Source: a virus. Taken from it: a stretch of DNA of 34,991 bases. A model generated the notes under the pieces. It searched no databases, was not told where the DNA came from, and saw only the letters and a list, made by a program, of their open reading frames with translations. The first letter of the stretch is position 1. Every line of letters begins with the position of its first letter. Position numbers and translations under genes: made by a program. Below, piece after piece: positions 8,300-16,542 of this stretch. The stretch spans positions 1-34,991 of the IMG/VR virus record IMGVR_UViG_3300010354_000277. One strand, written 5' to 3'.

Positions 8300-8826
8300 T
8301 GATCCCAGCACTTCTTGCACCCCTCCTGTCCCAGGGCCTGAGCCTGATTGGCAATGCCGTCATGGCCAAGGGCAAAGACTGGGTTGAGGAAAAGACCGGC
8401 GTCAAGCTCGAGCCCAACATGTCCGACAAGGACCTTCTCACACTCAAGCAGTATGAGATGGACCACGAGGAAGAGCTGCTGCGCCTTCGCATCGAGGACA
8501 ACAAGCTCGACCTGGAAGCCTTCAAGGAAGAGGTCAAAGACCGCGACAGCGCCCGCGAGCGCGATGTCGAGTTTATCAAGCGCGGCATGACCAACAACCG
8601 CGCCAACCTGATGTTCTTCCTGGCTGTTGTGATGGTCGGCGCAATGGTCTGGATTGTCTGGAAAGACCAGAGCATCAACGAATACGTCAAAGGCATCTTC
8701 ACCCTGGTCCTGGGCCGCTTCCTGGGCTATCTGGACAACATCTACTCCTTCGAGTTTGGCACCACACGCGGCTCCAAAGAGAAGGATGAGACCATCAAAC
8801 AGCTGACGAATGGAGGCACCAAATGA
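8299..8826 (+). CDS. Putative holin (three-TM type)
   Basis: This 175-residue protein has a weakly hydrophobic N-terminus (residues 3-22), a long charged helix (about 40-95, many Glu, Arg and Lys) and two membrane segments near the C-terminus (about 104-122, NLMFFLAVVMVGAMVWIVW, and about 128-145). A conserved-looking stretch, FLGYLDNIYSFEFGTTRGS, follows. This matches phage holins of the three-TM class, which make the inner-membrane lesion that releases endolysin. It overlaps the endolysin gene by 4 bases (ATGA), so the two are probably translationally coupled. Confidence 0.65.
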   Translation: MIPALLAPLLSQGLSLIGNAVMAKGKDWVEEKTGVKLEPNMSDKDLLTLKQYEMDHEEELLRLRIEDNKLDLEAFKEEVKDRDSARERDVEFIKRGMTNNRANLMFFLAVVMVGAMVWIVWKDQSINEYVKGIFTLVLGRFLGYLDNIYSFEFGTTRGSKEKDETIKQLTNGGTK

Positions 8827-9188
8827 GCCTGGTCCGTGAGCAATGTGCCTTTCTGCGCGACGTTGGCAAACTGGTCGAGTTCGCCTGCTCTCAGGGTTTC
8901 CTGGTGACCGCCGGCGAGCTCTACCGCACCCCCGAGCAGCAGCAGATTTACGTCAAGACCGGCCGCAGCCAGACGATGAATTCGCTGCACTTGAAGCGCC
9001 TGGCGGTGGACTTCAACTTCTTCCTGGACGGCAAGTTGGTCTACGACAAGAAGGTCCTGGCCCCGCTTGGCGCTTACTGGGAATCGCTGCATCCGCTCAA
9101 TTCTTGGGGCGGAAATGGCATCAAATTGGTCGACACGCCGCACTTCAGCCGAGGTGATGGCAAGCCTGAATGGAGACGTGTAACATGA
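8823..9188 (+). CDS. Endolysin, M15-family peptidase
   Basis: This 121-residue single-domain protein carries the M15 (VanY / L-alanyl-D-glutamate peptidase) zinc motifs: S54-x-H56 with D63 in SLHLKRLAVDF, and D104-x-x-H107 in VDTPHF. W86 and W95 flank the active site region. H56, D63 and H107 are the expected zinc ligands. The enzyme should cut the peptidoglycan peptide stem. There is no signal peptide, so release through the adjacent holin is expected. It is a typical length for phage M15 endolysins. Start and stop both overlap neighbouring genes (ATGA). Confidence 0.85.
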   Translation: MSLVREQCAFLRDVGKLVEFACSQGFLVTAGELYRTPEQQQIYVKTGRSQTMNSLHLKRLAVDFNFFLDGKLVYDKKVLAPLGAYWESLHPLNSWGGNGIKLVDTPHFSRGDGKPEWRRVT

Positions 9189-9343
9189 AAAATACCCCCG
9201 TATGGGACAAAAAGCGCCCCAAGAACCTGGGAAAACCCAAGGCTTTGACGCCTGCAAAGAAGGCTGCCGCCAAGCGCGCAGCCAAGAAAGCTGGCCGTCC
9301 GTACCCCAATTTGGTCGACAACATGCGCGCTGCAAAGGGCTGA
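9185..9343 (+). CDS. Very basic 52-residue protein
   Basis: A short ORF beginning at the ATG that overlaps the endolysin stop (ATGA) and ending one base before the nozzle gene. It encodes 52 residues dominated by Lys, Ala, Arg and Pro, with an Ala/Lys-rich middle (PAKKAAAKRAAKKAGRP) like a histone H1 tail, then PYPNLVDNMRAAKG. The tight overlaps and full use of the gap support it as real. It could bind DNA in the virion or act as a small assembly factor; neither can be shown from sequence. Confidence 0.6.
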   Translation: MKNTPVWDKKRPKNLGKPKALTPAKKAAAKRAAKKAGRPYPNLVDNMRAAKG

Positions 9344-9344
9344 T

Positions 9345-11195
9345 ATGGCACTCTTGAGACTGTTCCTCAAGCCAGGTGTTGACAAGCAGAACACCGAATA
9401 CGGCGCTGAAGGCGGCTGGGTGGACAGCGACTACGTGCGCTTTCGCTATGGCCTGCCCGAGAAGATGGGCGGCTGGACGCAATTCGGCAACACGCAGGTG
9501 AATTTTGTCGGCTCTGTCAGCGACATCTTCACCTGGAACGGTCTGGATGGCTCGCCCTACGCGGCCCTCGGAACAAACCGCAAGGTCTATGTGTTCTACG
9601 GCGGTGCGTGGGCCGACATCACACCTATTCGAGCCACTGGTGCGTGCACCTTCACCACCACCAATGGCAGCACGACAGTGGTTGTCAACGACGCGGCTCA
9701 CGGGGCCGTGGAAGGCGACTTTGTCACATTCAGCAGCGTCACAGGCAATCCTGGAGGTATTCCGAATGCTGATCTTACAAATGAGTTTGAGATTCAAGCA
9801 GTACTTAGTGATGGCACATACACCATCCTCTCACCGACCCAAGCGACCTCAACGGCAGCAGCGGCCGGCGCGGCCACAGCGACCTACCAGATCAACGTCG
9901 GAAGCGACATCAGCTTTGTGGACTTTGGCTGGGGCACTGGCACTTGGGGCTTGAGCACCTGGGGCACGCCCCGTCCTGCTTCAGCCTCATTGTCCTTGTA
10001 CTCCAGGGTCTGGCAGTTTGACAACTACGGCCAGGTCCTCATCTTGCAACTGGTGGATGGCGGCATCTACGAGTGGGACCCAACCTCGGGCATTGGAACG
10101 CGGGCCACGGCCATTGCAGGCGCGCCCACCAAGAGCAAATTTGCACTGGTCTCCACTCCCGACAGGCACTTGATTTGCTTTGGCACTGAGTCCACGCTTG
10201 GCGATCCAAGCACCCAGGACCCGATGTATGTGCGCTTCTCCGACCAGGAAGACATTGGCGACTTTGTGGCCACTGCAACCAACACGGCTGGTGGACAACG
10301 GCTCACGGACGGAAACGAAATTGTCTCAGCACTGCGTTCACGCGGTCAGATTTTGATCTGGACAGACACGTCAATTCATGGCCAGCAGTATCTTGGGCCG
10401 CCGTATACCTTTGGTTTCCAGCAGCTGGGTGCCAACTGCGGCATCATTGGTCCCCACGCGTCTGCTGACGTGAATGGTGTGGCGTACTGGATGAGCAAGG
10501 ACGCGTTCTTTGTGTTTGACGGCTCTGTCAAGAAGATTCCTTGCACTGTGCAGGACTACGTCTTTGAGGACTTGAACATTGCACAGGCCACTGCCGTAAA
10601 CGTGGGTATCAACACCCAGTTCAACGAGGTGACGTGGTTCTATCCGTCTCTGAGCAGCGACTACATCAACCGCTTTGTGACGTACAACTACATGGAAAAC
10701 GTGTGGTCTATCGGCTCCATGGCGCGCACTGCATGGACAGATATTGGTACGTTTGAGAAACCCTTGGCGGCAAAGTACGACCCGCTGGACACCGAGGCCA
10801 CTATCACCACAATCTATGGTCTCACAGCAGGCCGCAGCCACTTGTACAACCAAGAGGACGGTGTGGACGCCAATGGCGAGGCAATTGACGCCTATGTGTA
10901 CTCTGGCTACTTTGACATCGGTGACGGTGACCAGATGATGCTGATGCAGAAGTTCATCCCCGACTTCAAGCGCCAGGTCGGCGGCATTGTTGTGCACCTG
11001 CGTTTGCGCCCCTATCCACAGGCTTCTGCTGTGCCGAGTTCCTTGGACCCTTATCCAATCACACCAACAACGCAGTTTGTCAGCACGCGTGCGCGCGGTC
11101 GCCAGATTCAGTTGCGTATCGAGAGCGATGAGTTGGGCGGCTGGTGGCGCTTTGGAACCATGCGCGTTGACATCCAGCCGGACGGCATGCGATGA
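9345..11195 (+). CDS. Tail nozzle / DNA-stabilisation protein (P22 gp10 or T7 gp12-like)
   Basis: This 616-residue protein begins with a motif typical of this group (LRLFLKPGVDKQNTEYGAEGG, then VDSDYVRFRYGLPEKMGGW). The rest is beta-rich, with repeated blade-like units such as VLILQLVDGGIYEWDP, ILIWTDTSIHGQQYLGP and GVAYWMSKDAFFVFDG. A W-G-x-x-x-W-G motif lies at about residues 194-207, shared with the protein at 2644. These features fit the beta-propeller-containing nozzle or hub proteins that plug the podovirus tail. The length is somewhat above P22 gp10. The gene overlaps the next by 4 bases. Confidence 0.65.
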   Translation: MALLRLFLKPGVDKQNTEYGAEGGWVDSDYVRFRYGLPEKMGGWTQFGNTQVNFVGSVSDIFTWNGLDGSPYAALGTNRKVYVFYGGAWADITPIRATGACTFTTTNGSTTVVVNDAAHGAVEGDFVTFSSVTGNPGGIPNADLTNEFEIQAVLSDGTYTILSPTQATSTAAAAGAATATYQINVGSDISFVDFGWGTGTWGLSTWGTPRPASASLSLYSRVWQFDNYGQVLILQLVDGGIYEWDPTSGIGTRATAIAGAPTKSKFALVSTPDRHLICFGTESTLGDPSTQDPMYVRFSDQEDIGDFVATATNTAGGQRLTDGNEIVSALRSRGQILIWTDTSIHGQQYLGPPYTFGFQQLGANCGIIGPHASADVNGVAYWMSKDAFFVFDGSVKKIPCTVQDYVFEDLNIAQATAVNVGINTQFNEVTWFYPSLSSDYINRFVTYNYMENVWSIGSMARTAWTDIGTFEKPLAAKYDPLDTEATITTIYGLTAGRSHLYNQEDGVDANGEAIDAYVYSGYFDIGDGDQMMLMQKFIPDFKRQVGGIVVHLRLRPYPQASAVPSSLDPYPITPTTQFVSTRARGRQIQLRIESDELGGWWRFGTMRVDIQPDGMR

Positions 11196-11860
11196 GCAAA
11201 ATCAACAACGTCCGTCTGCCCAACGCGTCGCCGTCGGGCTACGATCCAGCGCAGTTCAACCAGCTGGTGCGTTCGCTTGAGCAAATTGTTTTTCAGCTGA
11301 ACAACACCTACACGCCCACCACCAGCGACAACGTCAACCAGGCGGTGTCGTTCTACGAGGGCGGCGGCAACAATGCAGCGGTGAACGTGGGACAGAACAC
11401 ACTGCTGCCAAACGGCTCGTTCTACAGCACGGTTAGTCAGTATGCGGCGGTCATCAACACGGCCTACGCCGTGACGTTTAGCAACACGGTGACTGCTTAC
11501 GCAACATACGTAGGAACACCTACCTCGCGTGTTTATGTTGACGTGGCGGGCGTCTACAACTTTGAGTTTTCCTTGCAGCTGGACAAGACATCGGGGTCTA
11601 GTGGAAACATTTGGATATGGCCCAGGGTCAATGGTACTGACATCCCAAACAGTGCAACAAGGCTTGCTATTCAAGGTACTTCAGCTGAGGTCGTAGCAGC
11701 GTGGAACTTCCTGTTGGACGTCAATGCGGGGGATTATTTTGAGTTGATGTGGGCAGTGGATGACATCAATACCCATATTTCAGCTGAGGCGGCCACTGCG
11801 TTTTGCCCAGCGATTCCGTCAGCGATTTTGACGGCAACCTACGAATCCGCATTGAGGTAA
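11192..11860 (+). CDS. Virion protein with jelly-roll-like C-terminal domain
   Basis: This 222-residue protein starts at an ATGA overlap with the nozzle gene. Residues 1-60 are a helical attachment region (YDPAQFNQLVRSLEQIVFQL). Residues about 85-222 show alternating beta strands (VYVDVAGVYNFEFSLQLDK, IWIWPRVNGTDI, DYFELMWAV) and end in ILTATYE. This resembles C1q/TNF-type jelly rolls used by phages as trimeric tail-tip or appendage heads. A structural role next to the nozzle is likely; receptor binding is only possible. Confidence 0.6.
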   Translation: MSKINNVRLPNASPSGYDPAQFNQLVRSLEQIVFQLNNTYTPTTSDNVNQAVSFYEGGGNNAAVNVGQNTLLPNGSFYSTVSQYAAVINTAYAVTFSNTVTAYATYVGTPTSRVYVDVAGVYNFEFSLQLDKTSGSSGNIWIWPRVNGTDIPNSATRLAIQGTSAEVVAAWNFLLDVNAGDYFELMWAVDDINTHISAEAATAFCPAIPSAILTATYESALR

Positions 11861-11862
11861 TC

Positions 11863-12195
11863 ATGGCCAATAAATATTTTCGAAAAGCGCTGATCCCAAG
11901 TGCTGCCACAGAGACAACGATCTACACCGTTCCTGAAGGGAACATGACAATCGCAAAGTCGCTGCGCATCACCAATGTCAACGCATCACGGGCCTTGATC
12001 ACTGTGTCGCAATACGACGAAGGTGCGGGCTCAGAACATTTCCTGTTGAAGTCGTACATCCTGGCTCCAAACGCCACGATTGACGTTTTCAACGGCGTTC
12101 CCCTGGTGTTGCAAGGCCTGGATACCCTACGGGTCGAGGCCAGCGTCACCACTGTGCACTTTTATCTGTCCTATCTTGAGATTGATAGAGCGTAA
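11863..12195 (+). CDS. Small beta-sandwich virion protein
   Basis: The start at 11863 (MANKYFRK) is chosen over an upstream in-frame ATG at 11803 because GAGG lies just upstream and the earlier region belongs to the previous gene. The 110 residues alternate strands throughout (ETTIYTVPEGNMTIAKSLRI, SRALITVSQY, TLRVEASVTTVHFYLSYLEI), typical of small phage decoration or head-fibre proteins. It ends the operon section before a 108-base gap with a promoter candidate. No enzyme motif; family not named. Confidence 0.6.
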   Translation: MANKYFRKALIPSAATETTIYTVPEGNMTIAKSLRITNVNASRALITVSQYDEGAGSEHFLLKSYILAPNATIDVFNGVPLVLQGLDTLRVEASVTTVHFYLSYLEIDRA

Positions 12196-12199
12196 TGAG

Positions 12200-12229
12200 T
12201 GGACAAAACTTGACTTTTTGTTGGATAAT
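12200..12229 (+). promoter_or_regulatory. Sigma70-like promoter candidate before ejection-protein genes
   Basis: TGGACA at 12200-12205 and GATAAT at 12224-12229 are separated by 18 bases, each differing from consensus at one position. They lie in the 12196-12303 gap, one of few in this gene array, and point toward the large internal-protein genes. The rest of the gap holds a good ribosome site (GGAAAGGA) and nothing else I can identify. Confidence 0.45.
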
Positions 12230-12303
12230 TTCAGCCATTAACGCGTCCTTTCCCGGCGCGCAGCCCACCATGAGGCTCTTGGCAAAAATTGGAAAGGACT
12301 ACC

Positions 12304-13233
12304 ATGGCAAATGAAGGAATCATGGCCCTGCCTCAAGGCATGGGCATGCAGGGCGAAGAAGCCCAACAACCGACCGTCACGAGCGCTGACTCGTATGACG
12401 CCGCGCAAACTGCGCTTGGCATGGTCAACCCTGGCGAGCAGGCCGCTCTGAAGGAAGCCATTCGCCAAAACATCGGTGACCTTCAACTCACGCCTGAGCA
12501 GATCGACCTGCTCATCCAGATTTTTGAGTACGTCAGCCAAAACCCTGGCGACTACAAGAACCTCTTGCAAAAGATGCTCGAGGCAGGTGCCCTGGACGAA
12601 GGGGACATGCCCGAAGAATACGACCCTGAGTTCATCGGTGCGATGCTTGCAGTGCTCAATGAGATGCAGCAAATGCAAGGCGCTGGTGCTCAGGAGCCGA
12701 TGGACCTGTCTCCTGTTGTCGAAGGCCTGCAACCAATGGCCATGGCCCAGGGCGGCTTGGCAGATGTCGGCCAGTACCTTGCAGCCAAGGGTCGCGGTGG
12801 CGACAGTATCTTGGCACACATCACTCCCGAAGAAGCCGAGATGCTCAAGCGTCGCGGCGGCTCCGGCACGATCAACCCGGCCACCGGCCTGCCTGAGTTC
12901 AAGGGCGGCGTTGTGGGCAAGGTGGTTGGCGCGGTCAAGTCCGTGGTCAAGTCCGTCACCAGCGTCGTTAAGAAAGTGCTCCAGAGTCCTGTTGGACGTG
13001 TCTTGGGCACCATTGCACTGGCCACGGTCCTCGGACCAGCAGGCGTGGGCCTGTCCATGGGCACGGCCGCTGGCCTGGCTGGCGCAGGCACGACCCTTAT
13101 GGCTGGTGGCTCCATCAAGGAGGCTTTGATCTCCGGTGCGATGGGCACATCGGCGGTGGCGGCACGATCATGGGCGCAAGCCCTGTTGCCTCTCTTGGCC
13201 AATACTTGCCAGGTGCAGCTGGTGGTGCGTTGA
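12304..13233 (+). CDS. Ejection-like virion protein, N-terminal part (frame broken)
   Basis: The start at 12304 follows GGAAAGGACTACC and is preferred over TTG at 12289. Residues 1-160 are helical and acidic (PEQIDLLIQIFEYVSQNP). Then come MAMAQGG, GDSILAHITPEEAEMLKRRGG and INPATGLPEFKGG, motifs I associate with large phage virion proteins, then a hydrophobic Ala/Gly stretch (residues 215-275). The last 30 residues after about 280 do not fit. Reading one base back near 13143-13146 continues smoothly as GHIGGGGTIMGA into the next ORF, so this is probably the front of one protein of about 708 residues ending at 14429. Confidence 0.65.
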   Translation: MANEGIMALPQGMGMQGEEAQQPTVTSADSYDAAQTALGMVNPGEQAALKEAIRQNIGDLQLTPEQIDLLIQIFEYVSQNPGDYKNLLQKMLEAGALDEGDMPEEYDPEFIGAMLAVLNEMQQMQGAGAQEPMDLSPVVEGLQPMAMAQGGLADVGQYLAAKGRGGDSILAHITPEEAEMLKRRGGSGTINPATGLPEFKGGVVGKVVGAVKSVVKSVTSVVKKVLQSPVGRVLGTIALATVLGPAGVGLSMGTAAGLAGAGTTLMAGGSIKEALISGAMGTSAVAARSWAQALLPLLANTCQVQLVVR

Positions 13234-14429
13234 ACACAGGCCTGTCCACAGGCTTGATCGGCGCAGGCATTGGCAAACTGGGCGGCATGAGCACCCAAGA
13301 CGCCTTGAGAATGGGCCTGACTTCCGGTGCGACCGCTGCCGCTCTCCAGGGCTTGAAAAACAACACCACGCTGATGGACAAGGGCGTAACGCGAGAGGAC
13401 CTTGTCAACCAAGCCCGTGCCGAGGGCACCCCCGCTCAAGGTACTGGGCGTTTCACCGGTATCAACGAGGCCGGCCCTGCGGGACAAATTGGTACAACCG
13501 GAACTGCGCAAGACCTCTTACAACTGAAGGTGGACGGTCGTCCAATTCAAATCCTTGATAACGGGCGATACGTCTTTACAGATGGTGGCGCGGGCTCCTC
13601 CCTTCAGCTTCCCCCTGGTGCAGCTCCCGAGCCTGGCTACACCGTGGCGGGCGCAGCGGCTCCAGGCACAGCACCCATCAACCCCAACGCTCCGTTGCAG
13701 CTTCCCCCTGGTGCAGCTCCCGAAGCAGGGTACGCCGTGGCGGGCGCAGAGAACCAAGGCTTCTTTGACAAGATGGCCACTGGTGCCAAGAACCTGTACA
13801 ACGAGTACCTCTCGCCCAGCCGCGCTGGTTTGCCAGCGGATGCAGGCATTCTCCAAAAATACGGCCCCTTGGCGTTGGCCGGCACGGCCGCTGTTGCAGC
13901 CACTGGCGGCATGCAAGGCGAGCCTGCCAACCAAAACCCTGCGTTCAACCGCGCATACACTGGCTCTGACTACATGCGGGATAACCCTGATCGCTTCAGC
14001 GGTGGTCTCAGCACTTACACCCGCCCTGACCAGCCGTCCAACCCGATCGTGCCAACGCCTTCGTATGGCTCGATTCCGATTGGCCAGCCTGGTGTGGTGA
14101 TGCCCGGTGGCGTGACAATGAGTCCTGGTGGCGTGGCACAGCCCTACAACGTGGCAGGCCTGTATGGCGTGCCCATCATCTACGGTCCAGACGGTCAGCC
14201 CCGTCGCATGGCCAAGGGCGGTGACGCCAAGATGACGCATTTCCCTCGCCGCAATGGCCCGATCTCGGGACCTGGCACGGGGACTTCGGATGACATCCCG
14301 GCGATGCTGTCTGACGGTGAGTTCGTGTTCACGGCCAAGGCCGTGCGCAACGCCGGAGGGGGCAGTCGTCGCAAAGGCGCGGCTCGCATGTATAAATTGA
14401 TGAAGAAGCTCGAAGGCGGCCCAGTTTAA
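13170..14429 (+). CDS. Ejection-like virion protein, C-terminal part
   Basis: As an independent gene this would start at the ATG at 13170 (419 residues), but no good ribosome site precedes it, and the frame is open upstream to the point where it joins the 12304 frame. It has Gly/Ala-rich hydrophobic segments, a duplicated LPPGAAPE-x-GY unit, and a distinctive C-terminus with MAKGGDAKM, GTGTSDDIPAMLSDGEFVF and a basic helix (RRKGAARMYKLMKKLE). That C-terminal block is recurrent in virion proteins of marine and freshwater podoviruses. Together with the upstream ORF it probably forms one internal or ejection protein. Confidence 0.65.
   Translation: MGASPVASLGQYLPGAAGGALNTGLSTGLIGAGIGKLGGMSTQDALRMGLTSGATAAALQGLKNNTTLMDKGVTREDLVNQARAEGTPAQGTGRFTGINEAGPAGQIGTTGTAQDLLQLKVDGRPIQILDNGRYVFTDGGAGSSLQLPPGAAPEPGYTVAGAAAPGTAPINPNAPLQLPPGAAPEAGYAVAGAENQGFFDKMATGAKNLYNEYLSPSRAGLPADAGILQKYGPLALAGTAAVAATGGMQGEPANQNPAFNRAYTGSDYMRDNPDRFSGGLSTYTRPDQPSNPIVPTPSYGSIPIGQPGVVMPGGVTMSPGGVAQPYNVAGLYGVPIIYGPDGQPRRMAKGGDAKMTHFPRRNGPISGPGTGTSDDIPAMLSDGEFVFTAKAVRNAGGGSRRKGAARMYKLMKKLEGGPV
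13605..13749 (+). repeat. 93-bp-spaced direct repeat in ejection-like gene
   Basis: Bases 13605-13656 and 13698-13749 repeat with only a few differences; the first 26 bases of each copy are identical. They encode two copies of QLPPGAAPE-x-GY-x-VAGA, 31 residues apart. The near identity suggests recent duplication inside the gene. Confidence 0.75.
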
Positions 14430-14439
14430 GGGGAAATAA

Positions 14440-16533
14440 ATGGCAGACGAAACAGTCACCCAACAGATAGTCCGGGAAGCCCCGGAGATTGAAGCGTACA
14501 AGCTCAAGCTACTACAAGAAGCCCAGAAGCTGGCCTTCAACCAAGGTGGTGGCCAGACGCTTGCCCAGCAGCTGCCTGGTTACCAGGTAGCCGGCTTCTC
14601 CCCTGCACAGCAAGCGGCCATTGCCGCTACCGAAAAGCAGGGCGTAGGTGCTTTCACGCCTTACATGACCGCTGCCAACCAGGCACTGGGCGGCGCGTAT
14701 GCCACCACCGGTGAAGCAGCTGACATCTTGCGCGGTGCTGACACCCGTAGGCAATTCACCGACGCTCAAACGGCCATGGGCCAAGCAGGTGCAGCCACCG
14801 GCAACATCACTTCCGGCATTGGCCAAATCAACCAGGGCCTGGGCTACCTTGACTTGGCCGCGCAGCGTGCAGCAGCATCCGACACCACCGGCCAGTTCGG
14901 CGCGGCGCGTCAAGACATTGGCACGGGCCTCGGATCACTGGCCACGGCCCAGAACATGGCTGCCATGTCCAGCCAGGCCAACCTGCAGCCTGCAACGGCA
15001 GCGATTGCTCAAGGCATTGGCGGCTTGACTCAAGCGCAGCAGATGGCCCTTGGCTCTGGCGGCGCGGACTTCAGTGGCTCTCAAGCCCTGATGCGACAAG
15101 CAGCTGGTCAGCTTCAAGGTGCACAGCCTCAGTTTGGCCAAGCGCAGCAATTGATGCAGCAAGGCCTCGGCCAAGGCCAGCAGGCTGTTGGCATGGCCGC
15201 GCAAGCGGCTCGCCAGCCTGGTTTTGGCATGGCCCAGGGCGCGCTCCAAGCAGGTATCGGCACCATCGCAGGCGCAGCAGGCGGATATGACCCGACTGCT
15301 GCACAAGCCTTCATGGACCCCTATCGTCAGCAAGTCATCGACGAGACGATGAAGCAGATGAATCGCCAAAGCGCGATTGCCGGCCAAGGCTTGGCAGCGC
15401 AGGCGGTGAAGTCTGGTGCGTTTGGCGGTGAGCGTGAAGGTGTTCAGCGTGCTGAGATGCAGCGCAACCTGATGGACCAGAAGGCGGCAACGATTGCCAA
15501 CCTTTTGTCTCAGGGCTACAGCCAGGCTCAGGCTCAGGCCATGTCTGCTTTTGAGCAGCAGCAGGCTCGCCAAATGCAGGCTGGTCAAGGCATTGGCCAA
15601 CTTGGCTCACAGCAGGCTCAAGTCGCCGCTCAACAAGCAGGTTTGCAGCAGCAAGCCGCTCAGTTGGCCGCGCAGCAAGCTGGTCTGGGCGTTCAAGCAG
15701 GCTCACAGGTGGGCGCTTTGGAGGCACAGCGTGCGCAACTCGGTCAAGCAGGTGCTGGCCAGTTGGCCAACATCGGCCAACAAGTGGGTGCACAGGCCGC
15801 ACAGCAAGCACAGTTGGGCCAGGCAGCAGCAGGTCTTTACGGCAATCTGGCGCAGCAGCAAGTGGCTGCTGGCCAAGGCCTCGGTCAGCTCGGCGTGCAA
15901 CAAGCCCAGTTGGGCCAGGGCGCAGCAAACATCTACAGCCAGGCTGCCCAGCAGTATGGCAACTTGGCTTCTCAGGGCGGCGCTTTGGCTGGCCAAGAGG
16001 CTTCGATCAACCAGAACATTGCCAACCTGATGATGCAGCAGGCCCAGTCCCGCAACCAGGCCGCTCAAACGGCAGCAGGCATCTACGGCCAGCAAGCCCA
16101 GCAGTTCCAAAGCCTTGGCCAAGGTATCGGTCAGTTGGCAACGCAGCAGTTTGGCATTGGCCAGCAGCAAGCACAGGGCCTCGGTCAGTTGGCAGGTCAG
16201 CTGGGTCAGCTCGGCGTGCAGCAAGGTGCCTTGGGCCAAACGGCTCAGGCTTTGCAGCAAGGCGACATCAACTTCCTGTACAACGTGGGTCAGGCCCAGC
16301 AGGCATTCAACCAGCAGACACTGGATGCACAGCGCGCCAGCGAGCTGCAAAAGGTCTACGCACCTTATCAACAGGCAGGTTTCTTGTCCGACATCTACAA
16401 GGGCGCACCGTCCAGCCAGATGTCGACGCAGGTTGCAAGCCAGCCGTCAGCAAGCCCGTTCCAGCAGGCCGTGGGCATTGGCTTGGGAGCGATCTCCACT
16501 GCTGCTGGCGCGAAAAAGGCTGGTCTTTTCTAA
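14440..16533 (+). CDS. Gln/Ala/Gly-rich internal virion protein
   Basis: This 697-residue protein is preceded by AAGGGGAAATAA. Residues 1-60 are a helical opening (EIEAYKLKLLQEAQKLAF). About residues 60-640 are low-complexity helical sequence dominated by Gln, Ala and Gly, with loose GQLG, AQQAG and GLGQ repeats. Embedded around residues 285-340 is a conserved-looking segment (DPYRQQVIDETMKQMNRQSA, then SGAFGGEREGVQRAEM) of the type found in phage internal proteins. The sequence would form long helical bundles, consistent with a protein ejected with DNA or lining the internal core. No lytic or enzymatic motif is seen. Confidence 0.6.
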   Translation: MADETVTQQIVREAPEIEAYKLKLLQEAQKLAFNQGGGQTLAQQLPGYQVAGFSPAQQAAIAATEKQGVGAFTPYMTAANQALGGAYATTGEAADILRGADTRRQFTDAQTAMGQAGAATGNITSGIGQINQGLGYLDLAAQRAAASDTTGQFGAARQDIGTGLGSLATAQNMAAMSSQANLQPATAAIAQGIGGLTQAQQMALGSGGADFSGSQALMRQAAGQLQGAQPQFGQAQQLMQQGLGQGQQAVGMAAQAARQPGFGMAQGALQAGIGTIAGAAGGYDPTAAQAFMDPYRQQVIDETMKQMNRQSAIAGQGLAAQAVKSGAFGGEREGVQRAEMQRNLMDQKAATIANLLSQGYSQAQAQAMSAFEQQQARQMQAGQGIGQLGSQQAQVAAQQAGLQQQAAQLAAQQAGLGVQAGSQVGALEAQRAQLGQAGAGQLANIGQQVGAQAAQQAQLGQAAAGLYGNLAQQQVAAGQGLGQLGVQQAQLGQGAANIYSQAAQQYGNLASQGGALAGQEASINQNIANLMMQQAQSRNQAAQTAAGIYGQQAQQFQSLGQGIGQLATQQFGIGQQQAQGLGQLAGQLGQLGVQQGALGQTAQALQQGDINFLYNVGQAQQAFNQQTLDAQRASELQKVYAPYQQAGFLSDIYKGAPSSQMSTQVASQPSASPFQQAVGIGLGAISTAAGAKKAGLF

Positions 16534-16542
16534 GAGGTCAAT

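Noticed and set aside
12211-12230. Promoter using TTGACT with TAATTT in the 12.2 kb gap
   Set aside because: The spacing between these boxes is about 10 bases, too short; TGGACA with GATAAT at 18 bases is a better reading.
13130-13175. Programmed -1 frameshift joining the two ejection-like ORFs
   Set aside because: No X-XXY-YYZ slippery heptamer and no clear stimulatory hairpin at the required distance; a lost base explains the junction better.
13518-14540. Minus-strand ORF of 340 residues opposite the ejection-like gene
   Set aside because: It spans the start of the next plus-strand gene, is rich in His, Arg and Cys, and has no recognisable motif.
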